From Thauera humireducens (lineage in GTDB: Bacteria; Pseudomonadota; Gammaproteobacteria; Burkholderiales; Rhodocyclaceae), in NCBI RefSeq assembly GCF_001051995.2, contig NZ_CP014646.1, positions 1,550,001 through 1,614,000 of the forward strand: 64,000 nucleotides of DNA. The letters run 5' to 3'. Numbering within the stretch: position 1 is the stretch's first letter; each line of letters opens with the position of its first letter. Under the pieces are notes generated by a model, which worked only from the letters and a program-made list of their open reading frames with translations, searched no databases and was not told the origin of the DNA. The position numbers and the translations under genes were made by a program. Positions 8,658-20,148 of this stretch are shown here, in pieces.

Positions 8658-9296
8658 ATGTCCCGACACGACCACGACGAGCACGATCACCCCGCCCCGC
8701 CCCGCCCGCGCAGCGTCGGCATCGCCCGTACCGGCGACTTCGATGCGCCGGCGTTCGAGCGCGCCATCGGCGACCTGCTGCGTGCCTGTGGCATCGACGC
8801 CGCCACCTCGCACACCAGTCGCACCGCGCAACGGGTACGCGAGCTATGGCAGAAGCGCCTGCTCGGCGGTTACGACCTCGACCCTGCCGAGGTGCTGGGC
8901 GACGGCTTCGAGGACGAGCGCCGCGACATGGTCGTGGTCCGCGGCATCGCGGTACACGGCGTCTGCCCCCATCATCTGGTGCCCTTCCGTGGCGTGGCAC
9001 ACGTCGCCTACCTGCCGGGCGGACGCCTGCACGGTTTTGGCCGCATCGCACGCCTGGTCGATGCGATCGGCCACCGCTTCACCTATCAGGAATGGATGAC
9101 GCGCGACATTGCCGACGCCTTGATGCAGCACGGCAAGGCCGCCGGCGCAGCCTGCGTGATCGAAGCCGAGCAGCTGTGCCTGCTGCTGGGCGAGGACAGG
9201 CGCGGCGACGAACGCGTGGTGACGCAGGCCTTCAGTGGCGAGTTCGAACGCTCGGCGCAGGCCCGCAACGAATTCCTGCGCGCAATCTCTGGCTGA
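8658..9296 (+). CDS. folE: GTP cyclohydrolase I-like protein, divergent active site
   Basis: A 212-aa protein of the GTP cyclohydrolase I family, which opens GTP to dihydroneopterin triphosphate for folate or pterin synthesis. The ATG at 8658 has GGAG eight bases upstream; a TTG at 8619 is less likely. The N-terminus is His/Asp-rich (SRHDHDEHDH). Zinc ligands Cys103, His106 and Cys174 are present, together with His105, the TYQEW motif and a C-terminal ARNEFLRA. Two usual residues differ: the Glu of CEHH is Pro104 (CPHHLVPF), and the His two residues before the second Cys (E. coli His179) is Gln172 (EQLC). It therefore belongs to a variant subgroup. It may still be a cyclohydrolase or may have drifted towards a related tunnelling-fold reaction. 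Confidence 0.8.
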   Translation: MSRHDHDEHDHPAPPRPRSVGIARTGDFDAPAFERAIGDLLRACGIDAATSHTSRTAQRVRELWQKRLLGGYDLDPAEVLGDGFEDERRDMVVVRGIAVHGVCPHHLVPFRGVAHVAYLPGGRLHGFGRIARLVDAIGHRFTYQEWMTRDIADALMQHGKAAGAACVIEAEQLCLLLGEDRRGDERVVTQAFSGEFERSAQARNEFLRAISG

Positions 9297-9332
9297 GACC
9301 ACAAGGACGGCCGCCCATGAGCTGCCCGGTGT

Positions 9333-9662
9333 TCAGAACAGGCTGACGACCTGCGCCCGGTGCTCGGTGAGATCCACAAGCACCACTTCGCGCCCTTCGA
9401 TCACCACGGCGCCCCGGTAGCGGTCGTTACCGGTCAGCGAATACTCGAAGTCGAAACCTCGACGCAGCACCATGTGGCCGTGCTCGTCACGGGCCAGCGT
9501 GAGGCCGTGACCGACCACCGTTTCATCGAGAAACTGCAGCCCCTCCCGCAGACAGGCGCGTCGTGCGGCCTCCAAACCGGCCTCGCGCGCCTTCAGGCTG
9601 TCGAACCAGAACCAGACGATGCCACCGAGCATCAGGACCGTCAGCAGTTCGACGAAGCTCAT
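9333..9662 (-). CDS. DUF3301 family small membrane-anchored protein
   Basis: A 109-aa protein with one N-terminal transmembrane helix (about 5-20, LLTVLMLGGIVWFWF) followed by a charged SLKAREAGLEAARRAC segment and a small soluble domain ending in VVLVDLTEHRAQVVSLF. This layout fits DUF3301, a gammaproteobacterial and betaproteobacterial family without known function. It starts 13 bp after the Pit phosphate transporter stop on the same strand and may be its operon partner. It is convergent with folE, 36 bp away. Confidence 0.75.
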   Translation of the reverse strand: MSFVELLTVLMLGGIVWFWFDSLKAREAGLEAARRACLREGLQFLDETVVGHGLTLARDEHGHMVLRRGFDFEYSLTGNDRYRGAVVIEGREVVLVDLTEHRAQVVSLF

Positions 9663-9675
9663 GTCCGCAGGCCGC

Positions 9676-11256
9676 TCAGGGCAACATCATGCCGCGGATG
9701 GTGAAGAACAGAATCGCCGCCATCAGCGCCGACGCCGGCACCGTGATGACCCACGCAGCAGCGATCCGCATCAGCTGCGAGCGCTTCACCAGTTCGCGCC
9801 GATAGACCTTGCGCAACCCCTTGCGTTCGGTCTTGGAGAAGTGCGCGGGGTCCTCGGCCTTCTTGGAGCGCTCCTTCAGGTCCCGCAGCATCTCGCCCTT
9901 CTCTTCGATCGACGCCTTCTCGAAGCGGGCAATGAAGGCTTCGATCGCGGCGAGGTCGCCCTCGGGGTGATGCGCCTTGATCTCGGCCACCATGCGATCG
10001 TAGTTGCTCTTCAGGTATTCGCGCAGGAAGCCGACCCCGAACACGCCGCCCACGGCAATGTGCGTGGAGCTGACCGGAAGCCCCATCTGACTGGCCACGA
10101 TCACGGTCAGCGTCGCCGCCATGGCGATGCAGTAGGCGCGCATCTGGTCGAGCTCGGTGATCTCCGACCCCACGGTGCGGATCACCTTGGGTCCGAACAG
10201 CGCCAGCCCGAGCGCGATACCGAGCGCGCCGACCATCATGACCCAGGTCGGAATCGGCGCCGACTTGTTCACGACGCCCGCGTTGGACACCACATCCACG
10301 ATGGCGGCCAGCGGACCGACCGCGTTCGCCACGTCGTTCGAGCCATGCGCGAAGCTGAGCAGCGCTGCCGCGAAGATTAGCGGCACGGTGAACAGACGAT
10401 TGACACTCTGCTTGGTGTTGGCAAGCAGAACGCCGCGCGCGCCAATAGCCCGCTTGGTGAGCAGGAACACCGGCACCGCGATGACGAGCCCATACGCCAC
10501 GGCCTCACCGAAGCCGACCGTCCACACTCGGTTGAGTCCCTTCAAGATCAGATAGGTGCCGAACGTCCAGGCCATGAACGCCACCAGCAGCGGCACCATC
10601 TTGCGCGCAGCGGCGGCCATGTCCGCCTGGTAGGTGATGCTGCGCTTGACGAGGTAGAGGAAACCGGCCGCAAACAGACCGCCGAGCAACGGCGAAATGA
10701 CCCAGCTTGCCACGATACCCGTCATGGTCTCCCAGTCCACGATGCTCGGCCCCGCTGCCGCCATGCCCGCGCCAAGCACGGCGCCGACGATCGAGTGCGT
10801 CGTCGACACCGGCGCCCCGACCGCCGTGGCAATGTTGAGCCACAGCGCCCCGGCGAGCAGCGCCGCCAGCATGATCCACACGAAGGTGTCGGAGTCGGTG
10901 ATCAGGTCCGGGTTGATGATGCCGTTGCGGATGGTGCCCACGACCTCGCCGCCGGCGATCAACGCGCCCGCTGCCTCGAAGACCGCGGCGATGACCAGCG
11001 CTCCGGCAAGGCTGAGCGCCTTCGAGCCGACGGCCGGGCCGACGTTGTTGGCGACGTCGTTGGCACCGATGTTCATGGCCATGTAGCCGCCGACCATCGC
11101 CGCCATGACAAGGATCATTCCGCCTTCGCCGGTGCCGCGCATGGCGGCGTAGAACATGACGCCGACGATGAAGAGAAGGCCGATGCCGAGGCGGAGCATC
11201 TCGCCCCGCCCGCGATGTGTTGCGCGCTCGATTTCGCTGATGTGCTGCAGGTCCAC
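9676..11256 (-). CDS. pit: Inorganic phosphate transporter, PiT (PHO4) family
   Basis: A 526-aa multi-pass inner-membrane protein of the low-affinity H+/metal-phosphate symporter family. The two inverted PiT signature repeats are present: GANDVANNVGPAVGSK in the N-terminal half and GSNDVANAVGPLAAIVD in the C-terminal half. A hydrophilic helical loop (about 430-480, rich in Lys and Glu) lies between transmembrane segments near the C-terminus, as is common in long bacterial Pit proteins. The longest frame opens with GTG at 11256; an internal ATG at 11199 (MLRLGIGLLF) sits directly before the first helix and is an equally possible start. The DUF3301 gene follows. Confidence 0.92.
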   Translation of the reverse strand: MDLQHISEIERATHRGRGEMLRLGIGLLFIVGVMFYAAMRGTGEGGMILVMAAMVGGYMAMNIGANDVANNVGPAVGSKALSLAGALVIAAVFEAAGALIAGGEVVGTIRNGIINPDLITDSDTFVWIMLAALLAGALWLNIATAVGAPVSTTHSIVGAVLGAGMAAAGPSIVDWETMTGIVASWVISPLLGGLFAAGFLYLVKRSITYQADMAAAARKMVPLLVAFMAWTFGTYLILKGLNRVWTVGFGEAVAYGLVIAVPVFLLTKRAIGARGVLLANTKQSVNRLFTVPLIFAAALLSFAHGSNDVANAVGPLAAIVDVVSNAGVVNKSAPIPTWVMMVGALGIALGLALFGPKVIRTVGSEITELDQMRAYCIAMAATLTVIVASQMGLPVSSTHIAVGGVFGVGFLREYLKSNYDRMVAEIKAHHPEGDLAAIEAFIARFEKASIEEKGEMLRDLKERSKKAEDPAHFSKTERKGLRKVYRRELVKRSQLMRIAAAWVITVPASALMAAILFFTIRGMMLP

Positions 11257-11396
11257 TTCAAGTGTCCCGAAAGATACAAAGGCGCTATTGTTTCAGAAAA
11301 TTGACGCGCCCCCAATCAGCTTGATGCGCCATCCGCCCCCTGCGTGCGTTGCGCCGCAGCATTGGTGCAACACCACCCTGCGGGCCTGACGGCCAG

Positions 11397-11762
11397 TCAG
11401 ATCCGGTCGTACTTGTCCGATCGTCCGCGGGCGCGCTCGACCGGGTAGCGCTCGGCATTGAGCGCCAGCTTGCGTTGCGCCGCGGCAACAAGATCGACAT
11501 CGAGCACATCGGCCAGTCGCACGAGATACATCAGCACGTCCGCCAGCTCCAGCGCGACGGCAGCTCGTGCTTCGGGCGTGAGTTCGGCGGACTGCTCGGC
11601 GGTCAGCCACTGGAAGTGCTCGATCACCTCGCCCGCCTCGCCCGACAGCGCCATGGCGAGGTTCTTGGGCGTATGGAACTGCGCCCACTCGCGCTCGGCG
11701 GCAAACGCCCGCAAGGCCTCGCGCAAGGCATCGAGCGAATCGGGCTGCGTTCGCGGCTTCAT
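11397..11762 (-). CDS. MazG-like nucleotide pyrophosphohydrolase
   Basis: A 121-aa all-alpha NTP pyrophosphohydrolase of the MazG/dCTPase type. The metal-binding signature is intact: Glu42 and Glu45 in GEAGEVIEHF and Glu72 and Asp75 in ELADVLMYL, matching EXXE-(x)-EXXD. Such proteins hydrolyse non-canonical or excess (d)NTPs to the monophosphate for nucleotide-pool sanitation. The length fits single-domain iMazG/RS21-C6-like members rather than the two-domain E. coli MazG. Its ATG overlaps the rlmJ stop by 4 bp (ATGA), so the two are translationally coupled. Confidence 0.87.
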   Translation of the reverse strand: MKPRTQPDSLDALREALRAFAAEREWAQFHTPKNLAMALSGEAGEVIEHFQWLTAEQSAELTPEARAAVALELADVLMYLVRLADVLDVDLVAAAQRKLALNAERYPVERARGRSDKYDRI

Positions 11763-12604
11763 TCGATGTGATGCTCCAGGTCGAAGCCCGCCGCCTCGTC
11801 GACACCCAGCGTCTTCACCAGCCAGGGCATCATCGCCTCCAGCCGCTCGGGCAGCACCCAGGGCGGGTTGACGATGAACATGCCGCTGCCGAACATGCCG
11901 AAGCCGTCGCGCGGCGGCTGGCGGACCGCCAGGCGCACATCCAGCCAGCTGTCGGCACCGAGCTCGGCGAGACGGGCCGGCAGGGCGCGCGCCTCGGGGC
12001 GGGCCAGCAGCGGGTACCACACGGCATAGGTCCCGGTCGGGAAGCGGCGCAGCGCGTCCTTCAGGCAATCGAGCACGCGCCGGTAGTCCTCCTTGAGTTC
12101 GTAAGGCGGGTCGATCAGCACCACGGCACGGCGCGAAGGCGGTGGCAGCAGGCTCTTGAGCGCCGCGAAGCCGTCGGCCTTGCGACACTGCACTCGTTCG
12201 GTCTCGCTGGCGAAGGTGCGGTCGAGCGATTCGAAATCGGCCGGGTGCAGTTCGAACAGGCGCAGTCGATCCTGCGCGCGCGCGGCAGTCATCGCCAGCG
12301 CGGGCGACCCCGGATAGAACAGGAGCCGGCCATGCGGATTGAACTGCGCGACGGCAGCACGGTAGGCGGCGAGCGGCTCGGGCAGATCGTCGCGGCCCCA
12401 CAGGCGGGCAATGCCATCGACGTACTCGGCGGTCTTGCCCGCCTGCTCGCTGTCCAGCGCATAACAGCCGCCACCCGCGTGCGTGTCGATGTAGTGCCAG
12501 GGCTTGTCCTTGCGGTTGAAATAGGACAGCAGTTCGAGCAGGACCGCGTGTTTCAGGACGTCGGCATGATTGCCGGCATGGAAGGCGTGACGATAGCTGA
12601 GCAT
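11759..12604 (-). CDS. rlmJ: 23S rRNA (adenine(2030)-N6)-methyltransferase
   Basis: A 281-aa SAM-dependent methyltransferase matching RlmJ (E. coli 280 aa), which methylates N6 of A2030 in 23S rRNA. The family N-terminus MLSYRHAFHAGNHADVLKH is present, and the catalytic motif IV DPPY lies at 165-168 (VVLIDPPYELKEDY). The ATG at 12604 is chosen because it aligns with this N-terminus; the frame extends 11 codons further but only through non-conserved residues. It is followed by the overlapping MazG-like gene, and is divergent from the carbonic anhydrase gene. Confidence 0.93.
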   Translation of the reverse strand: MLSYRHAFHAGNHADVLKHAVLLELLSYFNRKDKPWHYIDTHAGGGCYALDSEQAGKTAEYVDGIARLWGRDDLPEPLAAYRAAVAQFNPHGRLLFYPGSPALAMTAARAQDRLRLFELHPADFESLDRTFASETERVQCRKADGFAALKSLLPPPSRRAVVLIDPPYELKEDYRRVLDCLKDALRRFPTGTYAVWYPLLARPEARALPARLAELGADSWLDVRLAVRQPPRDGFGMFGSGMFIVNPPWVLPERLEAMMPWLVKTLGVDEAAGFDLEHHIE

Positions 12605-12698
12605 GGGTTTTTCCGGTTGCGGCCCGAATGCTAGCACTGCACCCGGCCGTGCGCTAAATCCTGCGTCAGATCAGCCACATCGCCGCGCTTGCCGCGGT

Positions 12699-12726
12699 TT
12701 GCACCACGGTTCGCACTTGATATGAT
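12699..12726 (+). promoter_or_regulatory. Putative sigma-70 promoter for the gamma-carbonic anhydrase gene
   Basis: A -35 TTGCAC (12699-12704) and a -10 TATGAT (12721-12726) are separated by 16 bp, 52 bp upstream of the ATG at 12779. Both hexamers are close to consensus in an otherwise GC-rich intergenic region. This is sequence inference only. Confidence 0.55.
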
Positions 12727-12778
12727 GCGCCCCCCGAAAGCCGGCTCACACCGGTATGCATAGACAGCGAGAACAAGC

Positions 12779-13333
12779 ATGAGCATCTACGCCCTGGGCG
12801 ACCGCACGCCGCGCTTCGGCGAAGGGTCCTGGGTCGCGCACAACGCGACGGTCATCGGCGCGGTCGACGCCGGCCGCGACGTCAGCATCTGGTACAACGT
12901 CGTGATCCGCGGCGACAACGACCCGATCACCATCGGCGAAGGCAGCAACATCCAGGACGGATCGGTGCTGCACAACGACAAGGGCGTACCGCTGACCATC
13001 GGCAAGCACGTCACCGTTGGCCACATGGCGATGCTGCACGGCTGCACCATTGGGGACGGCAGCCTCATCGGGATCAACGCGGTCATCCTCAACAAGGCGG
13101 TGATCGGCAAGAACTGCATCATCGGCGCCAACGCGCTGATCCCCGAAGGCAAGGTGATTCCCGATCGCTCGCTGGTCGTCGGCTCTCCCGGTCGCGTGAT
13201 TCGCGAACTGTCCGATGCCGAGATCGAGCATCTGAAGTGGAACGCGAGCCACTACGTCGACAATGCCCGTCTCTACTCCACCGAGCTGCGCGCCGTCGAC
13301 CCCACCACCGTGCTCGGCACGCCATCGGCCTGA
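12779..13333 (+). CDS. Gamma-carbonic anhydrase family protein (YrdA-like)
   Basis: A 184-aa left-handed beta-helix (hexapeptide-repeat) protein of the gamma-carbonic anhydrase/YrdA/PaaY group. Ile/Val-Gly hexads run through the chain ([26 protein letters not shown]). The zinc triad is His65 (SVLHND), His82 (VTVGHM) and His87 (AMLHGC). Members form trimers with metal at subunit interfaces; many bind zinc without proven anhydrase activity, so the activity is uncertain. Its last 61 bp overlap the 3' end of the convergent EamA transporter gene. Confidence 0.88.
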   Translation: MSIYALGDRTPRFGEGSWVAHNATVIGAVDAGRDVSIWYNVVIRGDNDPITIGEGSNIQDGSVLHNDKGVPLTIGKHVTVGHMAMLHGCTIGDGSLIGINAVILNKAVIGKNCIIGANALIPEGKVIPDRSLVVGSPGRVIRELSDAEIEHLKWNASHYVDNARLYSTELRAVDPTTVLGTPSA

Positions 13334-14199
13334 TCGGCGGTGCGCGCGCCCGCGCGCGTCAGCCACACGACGGCGCCGAGAATGATGGCGCCGCCGACGA
13401 TCTGCAGTAGCGAAAAGGGCTCGCTCAGGAACAACGCCGCCAGGGCGATCGTGACGACGGGCTCGAGCGTGGACAGGGTCGCCGCGTCGGCCGCGCCCAG
13501 ATTGCGAATGCCGATGAAGAAGCCAAGCATCGCCACGACGGTGCACACCACCGCGATCGCGACCACCGCCGTCCAGGCCGAAGCGCTCGCGGGAAAGGCT
13601 GGCTGCTGCCAGATCGCCAGCGCAGAGAACACGGCGGCCGCACCGATCATCACCACCGTCGCGGCCGCCAGCGGGTCCTCCTGCGTCAGCACACGACCGC
13701 CGACGAGGATGTACACCGAATAGATCAACGCAGCTGCCACACCCAGCATCACGCCCACCGCCTCACCCGCCAGGCCTCCACCGAGCGTCAGTGCCGTGCC
13801 GAAGAGGGCCGCCAGCACGGCCACGACCCGGCCGACACCCAAGTGTTGGCGCAGAAACAGCGCACCCAGCAGGGTGACCAGGAAGGGATAGAGATACAGC
13901 AGCAGCGCGACCAGCCCGGCCGACGCGTGATTGAGCGCCGAAAAGAAGCTCATCGACTGGCCGACATAGAGCACGCCGCCCATCCCGAGCAGCAGCAGGA
14001 GATTGCGCCCCCGCGGCCAGCGCCGGCGTATCGCAAGCATGAAGCAGGTCATCAGCGCCGCAGCGATCACGAACCGGAACAGCAGCACGGCAATCACCTC
14101 CGCACCGCCGGCGTACGCATAGCGGGCGAAGATCGCCATCGAACCAAAGGCGGCAGCGGAAAGGGCGACGCACGCGGCACCGAATAATCGAGGACTCAT
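13273..14199 (-). CDS. EamA/DMT-superfamily transporter
   Basis: A 308-aa inner-membrane protein with about ten transmembrane helices arranged as two EamA repeats (about 8-145 and 155-290), typical of the drug/metabolite exporter superfamily (RhaT/YdcZ-like). The substrate cannot be inferred. The C-terminal tail after the last helix (about 290-308) is encoded by the strand opposite the end of the carbonic anhydrase gene. This 61-bp convergent overlap could mean that the tail is not conserved. The start at 14199 lacks a strong Shine-Dalgarno. Confidence 0.83.
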   Translation of the reverse strand: MSPRLFGAACVALSAAAFGSMAIFARYAYAGGAEVIAVLLFRFVIAAALMTCFMLAIRRRWPRGRNLLLLLGMGGVLYVGQSMSFFSALNHASAGLVALLLYLYPFLVTLLGALFLRQHLGVGRVVAVLAALFGTALTLGGGLAGEAVGVMLGVAAALIYSVYILVGGRVLTQEDPLAAATVVMIGAAAVFSALAIWQQPAFPASASAWTAVVAIAVVCTVVAMLGFFIGIRNLGAADAATLSTLEPVVTIALAALFLSEPFSLLQIVGGAIILGAVVWLTRAGARTADQADGVPSTVVGSTARSSVE

Positions 14200-14322
14200 T
14201 GCACGGCCGGGGAAAGCTCGGCAGGATGCCCCGGACTCACGATGCGGTCAATCAGGTGCGCGGGGACAGGCGCCATGCCGCAATCCGCGCTTACAGCCCT
14301 CGCGCCCGGCAAGGCGCGAACT

Positions 14323-14334
14323 GAGGTATACCTC
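14323..14334. repeat. 12-bp perfect palindrome GAGGTATACCTC
   Basis: A perfect palindrome in the intergenic region 58 bp upstream of the SIMPL gene. Its centre (GTATAC) could overlap a -10 element, so it could be an operator, but no regulator is identified and chance occurrence is possible. Confidence 0.35.
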
Positions 14335-14391
14335 GCCCCAGACACATCGCTGCGCGGGCGTTTCCCGCCCTCGCCCTTTCAGGAGCCCTCC

Positions 14392-15114
14392 ATGTCAATT
14401 TCATTCTGGCGTCGCACCGTCCTCGCCTCCGCCCTGACCGCTGCGGTCACCGTCGTCCCGGCCAAAGCCGCCCCGCCCGACGCTGCCCTGCCATCGGACC
14501 GCCCCACGATCGACCTGTCGACCGAAGCACACCTGCCCGCCCCCAACGACCTCGGGGTCGCCACCCTGTACGCCGAAAGCAGCGGCCGCGACGCCGCCGT
14601 GCTCGCGAACGACATCAACCAGCGCATCACCAAGGCGCTCGAACTCGCGCGCGGCTTCGCCAGCGTCAAGGCGCAATCCGGCGGCGTATCGACTTGGCCG
14701 GTCTATGGCAAGGACGGTCAGGGACGAATCGAATCATGGCGAATGCGATCGGAGATTCGCATCGAGAGCCGCGATCTGCCCGCACTGTCCGAGTTGATCG
14801 GCAAGTTGCAGGCGAACCTTGCGCTGTCGCACGTGGCGATGCAGCCCGCACCGGAAACCCGGCAGAAGGCGGAGGAAGAGGCGACCGTGATCGCGATCCG
14901 CAATTTCGAGCAGCGCGCCGGCCTGATCGCGGGAGCACTGGGCAAGCGCTACCGGATCGCGCACTTGTCCATCGGCGAGCAAGGCTACCAGCCGCCAATG
15001 CCGGTGCGGATGAAGGCCGCTTCAGCCATGATGGCCGAAGCCGCTGCACCGCTGGAAGGCGGCGAGAGCCAGATCGGCGTGAGCATCAGCGGACGTATCG
15101 AGCTCTTGGATTGA
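14392..15114 (+). CDS. SIMPL (DUF541) domain periplasmic protein
   Basis: A 240-aa exported protein: basic start and hydrophobic signal peptide (about 1-27, cleaving near AKA-APP), then a SIMPL/DUF541 domain with the family layout (repeated Ile/Ala-rich helices such as NDINQRITKALELARG and WRMRSEIRIESRDL, and a VSISGRIEL C-terminal strand). SIMPL proteins are periplasmic and some form large oligomeric rings; the exact role is not settled. The ATG at 14392 is chosen because AGGAG lies at 14381-14385 and a signal peptide starts there; the frame extends 50 codons upstream without signal-peptide features. Confidence 0.85.
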   Translation: MSISFWRRTVLASALTAAVTVVPAKAAPPDAALPSDRPTIDLSTEAHLPAPNDLGVATLYAESSGRDAAVLANDINQRITKALELARGFASVKAQSGGVSTWPVYGKDGQGRIESWRMRSEIRIESRDLPALSELIGKLQANLALSHVAMQPAPETRQKAEEEATVIAIRNFEQRAGLIAGALGKRYRIAHLSIGEQGYQPPMPVRMKAASAMMAEAAAPLEGGESQIGVSISGRIELLD

Positions 15115-15205
15115 GGCTCGGGTGCAAGCCTGCCGGTGAAATCTTCGGCAGACCGGGGCGACTGGAGGGTGGACGCTCGCGCAAGGCTGAACTATCTTTG
15201 CGCGC

Positions 15206-15781
15206 ATGAGTTACTTGCCACCCTCCTTCGACGTCCTGAACCCACATGCGCGGCCCGCGGTCCTTGCCGCGCTCGCTCTGTCGATTGCCGTGCTGGCCGG
15301 TTGCAGTTCCACCCCCGCGCCCATTGCACGCCCGGCTGCCGAGCCCCCGGTCACGCCGTCGCGTGACGGTACGACCTACTTCTCCCTCGAAGACGAGTCG
15401 CACGCACGTGAAATGGTGCTCTTCGCACTCGGCCTGCTCGACACCGGCTATCGCTTCGGCGGCCGCAACCCCGAGGCCGGCCTGGATTGCAGCGGCATGG
15501 TGGCGTGGATCGTGGAGAACATCAGCGGCAAGCGCCTGCCGCACAATGCCGCGCAGATAGCGGATCGCACGCGGCCGATAGAACTCAGCCAGTTGCAGCC
15601 CGGCGACCTGGTGTTCTTCAACACCATGAAGCGTCGGCATTCGCACATGGGCATCTACATCGGCGACGGCCGCTTCGTGCATGCGCCGTCGAGCCGGGGC
15701 AGCGTGCGCGTCGAACGACTGGATAGCCGTTATTTCGCACCGCGTATAGACGGTGCGCGCACCCTGGTCGCGTCGAGCTGA
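15206..15781 (+). CDS. NlpC/P60 family cell-wall hydrolase lipoprotein
   Basis: A 191-aa lipoprotein. A hydrophobic segment (about 18-30) leads to lipobox LAGC with Cys33 as the lipidated residue, followed by a Pro/Ala-rich linker and an NlpC/P60 endopeptidase domain from about residue 66. The catalytic Cys95 is in LDCSGMVAW, the catalytic His is His147 in HSHMGIYIG, and a polar His159 follows in RFVHAPS. Members cleave D-Glu-mDAP bonds in peptidoglycan. It is probably anchored to the outer membrane, as no Asp follows the lipidated Cys (Ser34). It is convergent with ftsB. Confidence 0.92.
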   Translation: MSYLPPSFDVLNPHARPAVLAALALSIAVLAGCSSTPAPIARPAAEPPVTPSRDGTTYFSLEDESHAREMVLFALGLLDTGYRFGGRNPEAGLDCSGMVAWIVENISGKRLPHNAAQIADRTRPIELSQLQPGDLVFFNTMKRRHSHMGIYIGDGRFVHAPSSRGSVRVERLDSRYFAPRIDGARTLVASS

Positions 15782-15830
15782 GCGGAGCGAGGCCCCTTTC
15801 TATCCCCCTCCCGGGCATGTTCGCCCCGGC

Positions 15831-16103
15831 TTATTCTTGCGGCACCTGCACGTAGATCTCGTCCGGCCGCGTCAGGCCGAGTTCGAAGCGCGCCCGCTCC
15901 TCGATCGCCTCGTTGCCCGACTTGAGGTCGCGCACTTCGGCCTCGAGGCCGGCATTGCGCTGCTCCAGCCGCAGGTTCTCTGCACGCTGTTCGTGCAGTT
16001 GTCGATCGACCTCCCACACGCGCAGCCAGCCGCCCTTCCCCAGCCAAAGCGGGTACTGCAGCAGCACGACGAGTGCGAGAAGGATCAGGATGGGCCAGCG
16101 CAT
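15831..16103 (-). CDS. ftsB: Cell division protein FtsB
   Basis: A 90-aa bitopic protein: one N-terminal transmembrane helix (about 4-20), then a coiled coil (about 32-75, WEVDRQLHEQRAENLRLEQ onward), ending in the conserved ARFELGLTRPDEIYVQV segment typical of FtsB. It forms the FtsQ-FtsL-FtsB divisome subcomplex. Its position directly downstream of eno is the usual proteobacterial order and supports the call. A GC-rich hairpin lies between eno and this gene, so it may receive attenuated read-through from eno. Confidence 0.93.
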   Translation of the reverse strand: MRWPILILLALVVLLQYPLWLGKGGWLRVWEVDRQLHEQRAENLRLEQRNAGLEAEVRDLKSGNEAIEERARFELGLTRPDEIYVQVPQE

Positions 16104-16132
16104 GGTCGGGAAACGGTAGGCTCACGCACGAC

Positions 16133-16160
16133 AAAGGCCGGCGGATTGCCCGCCGGCCTC
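16133..16160 (-). terminator. Hairpin after eno, possible attenuating terminator
   Basis: Arms AGGCCGGCGG (16135-16144) and CCGCCGGCCT (16150-16159) form a 10-bp stem with a 5-nt loop. On the minus strand it is followed by a short TTTG, so termination is probably partial, before ftsB. Confidence 0.55.
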
Positions 16161-16191
16161 GCACGTGCTTCAGCTCAGTTCAGAGACGCGT

Positions 16192-17490
<1,299 letters not shown>

Positions 17491-17509
17491 TTAACGTAGG
17501 TTTGGAATC

Positions 17510-18349
17510 TCAGAGCGTGGTCTCGAGGAAACCCTGGCGCTTGACCAGCGCATCGATGTCCTTGAGGGTCGTCAGCAGCACCTTCATCTTCGGCAACGGC
17601 CAGGCGTTGGGGCCGTCGGAAAGCGCCTTGGCGGGGTCCGGATGAGTCTCCATGAAGAGACCCGCCACGCCCACGGCAACCGCTGCGCGCGCCAGCACCG
17701 GCACGAACTCGCGCTGACCGCCCGATGCCGTGCCCTGCCCGCCCGGCAGCTGCACCGAGTGCGTGGCATCGAACACCACAGGGCAGCCGGTGTCGCGCAT
17801 GATCGCCAGCGAACGCATGTCGGAGACGAGGTTGTTGTAACCGAAGGACGCGCCGCGCTCGCACACCATGATGGTGTCGGCGCCGCCATTCGCCTCCCTG
17901 GCCTTGTCGGCGACGTTCTTCATGTCGCCCGGTGCGAGGAACTGGCCCTTCTTGATGTTCACCGGCTTGCCGCTGGCCGCCACCGCGTGGATGAAGTCGG
18001 TCTGGCGGCACAGGAAGGCCGGGGTCTGCAGCACGTCGACGACTGACGCCACGACCGGGATCTCCTCGATCGTGTGCACGTCGGTCAATACCGGCAGGCC
18101 GAGCTGCTTCTTGACCGCCTCGAGCATCCTGAGGCCGGCATCCATGCCGTGACCGCGGAAGCTCTTGCCCGAGCTGCGGTTGGCCTTGTCATAGGACGCC
18201 TTGAAGATATAGGGAATGCCCAGCTCGCCGCAGATCTCCTTCATCTGGCCGGCGATATCCAGGCACATCTGCTCGGATTCGGCCACGCAGGGGCCGGAGA
18301 TCAGGAAGATCGGCTTGTCGAGACCGACTTCGAAACCGCAGAGGTTCAT
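17510..18349 (-). CDS. kdsA: 3-deoxy-8-phosphooctulonate synthase (KDO-8-P synthase)
   Basis: A 279-aa TIM-barrel enzyme condensing phosphoenolpyruvate with arabinose-5-phosphate to KDO-8-phosphate for the lipopolysaccharide inner core. Hallmarks are [10 protein letters not shown] near the N-terminus, [12 protein letters not shown], the LTDVHT strand and [12 protein letters not shown]. Length and N-terminus ([10 protein letters not shown]) fit the family; the open frame continues upstream into the pyrG region but the ATG at 18349, preceded by AAGGAGCG, is the true start. It begins 11 bp after pyrG. kdsB, which acts later in the same pathway, lies at 58.9 kb. Confidence 0.96.
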   Translation of the reverse strand: MNLCGFEVGLDKPIFLISGPCVAESEQMCLDIAGQMKEICGELGIPYIFKASYDKANRSSGKSFRGHGMDAGLRMLEAVKKQLGLPVLTDVHTIEEIPVVASVVDVLQTPAFLCRQTDFIHAVAASGKPVNIKKGQFLAPGDMKNVADKAREANGGADTIMVCERGASFGYNNLVSDMRSLAIMRDTGCPVVFDATHSVQLPGGQGTASGGQREFVPVLARAAVAVGVAGLFMETHPDPAKALSDGPNAWPLPKMKVLLTTLKDIDALVKRQGFLETTL

Positions 18350-18360
18350 GCTTCGCTCCT

Positions 18361-20034
<1,674 letters not shown>

Positions 20035-20090
20035 TCACCCCGAGCCAAGTCAGCAGCCCTTGGTCTTGCGCCCCACAAAGTGCCGACAGA

Positions 20091-20134
20091 GGGGCACTGC
20101 GAGGCCAGGCGCTGCCCCCTCCGCAGTGCTCCCC
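20091..20134. repeat. Interrupted inverted repeat between pyrG and the isochorismatase-like gene
   Basis: GGGGCACTGCG (20091-20101) and CGCAGTGCTCCCC (20122-20134) pair as arms around a GC-rich loop. It lies in the intergenic space downstream of the hydrolase gene (minus strand), without a T-run. It could be a factor-independent mRNA-end structure or a member of a dispersed palindromic repeat family. Confidence 0.45.
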
Positions 20135-20148
20135 CTGGGCCTGTGTCG

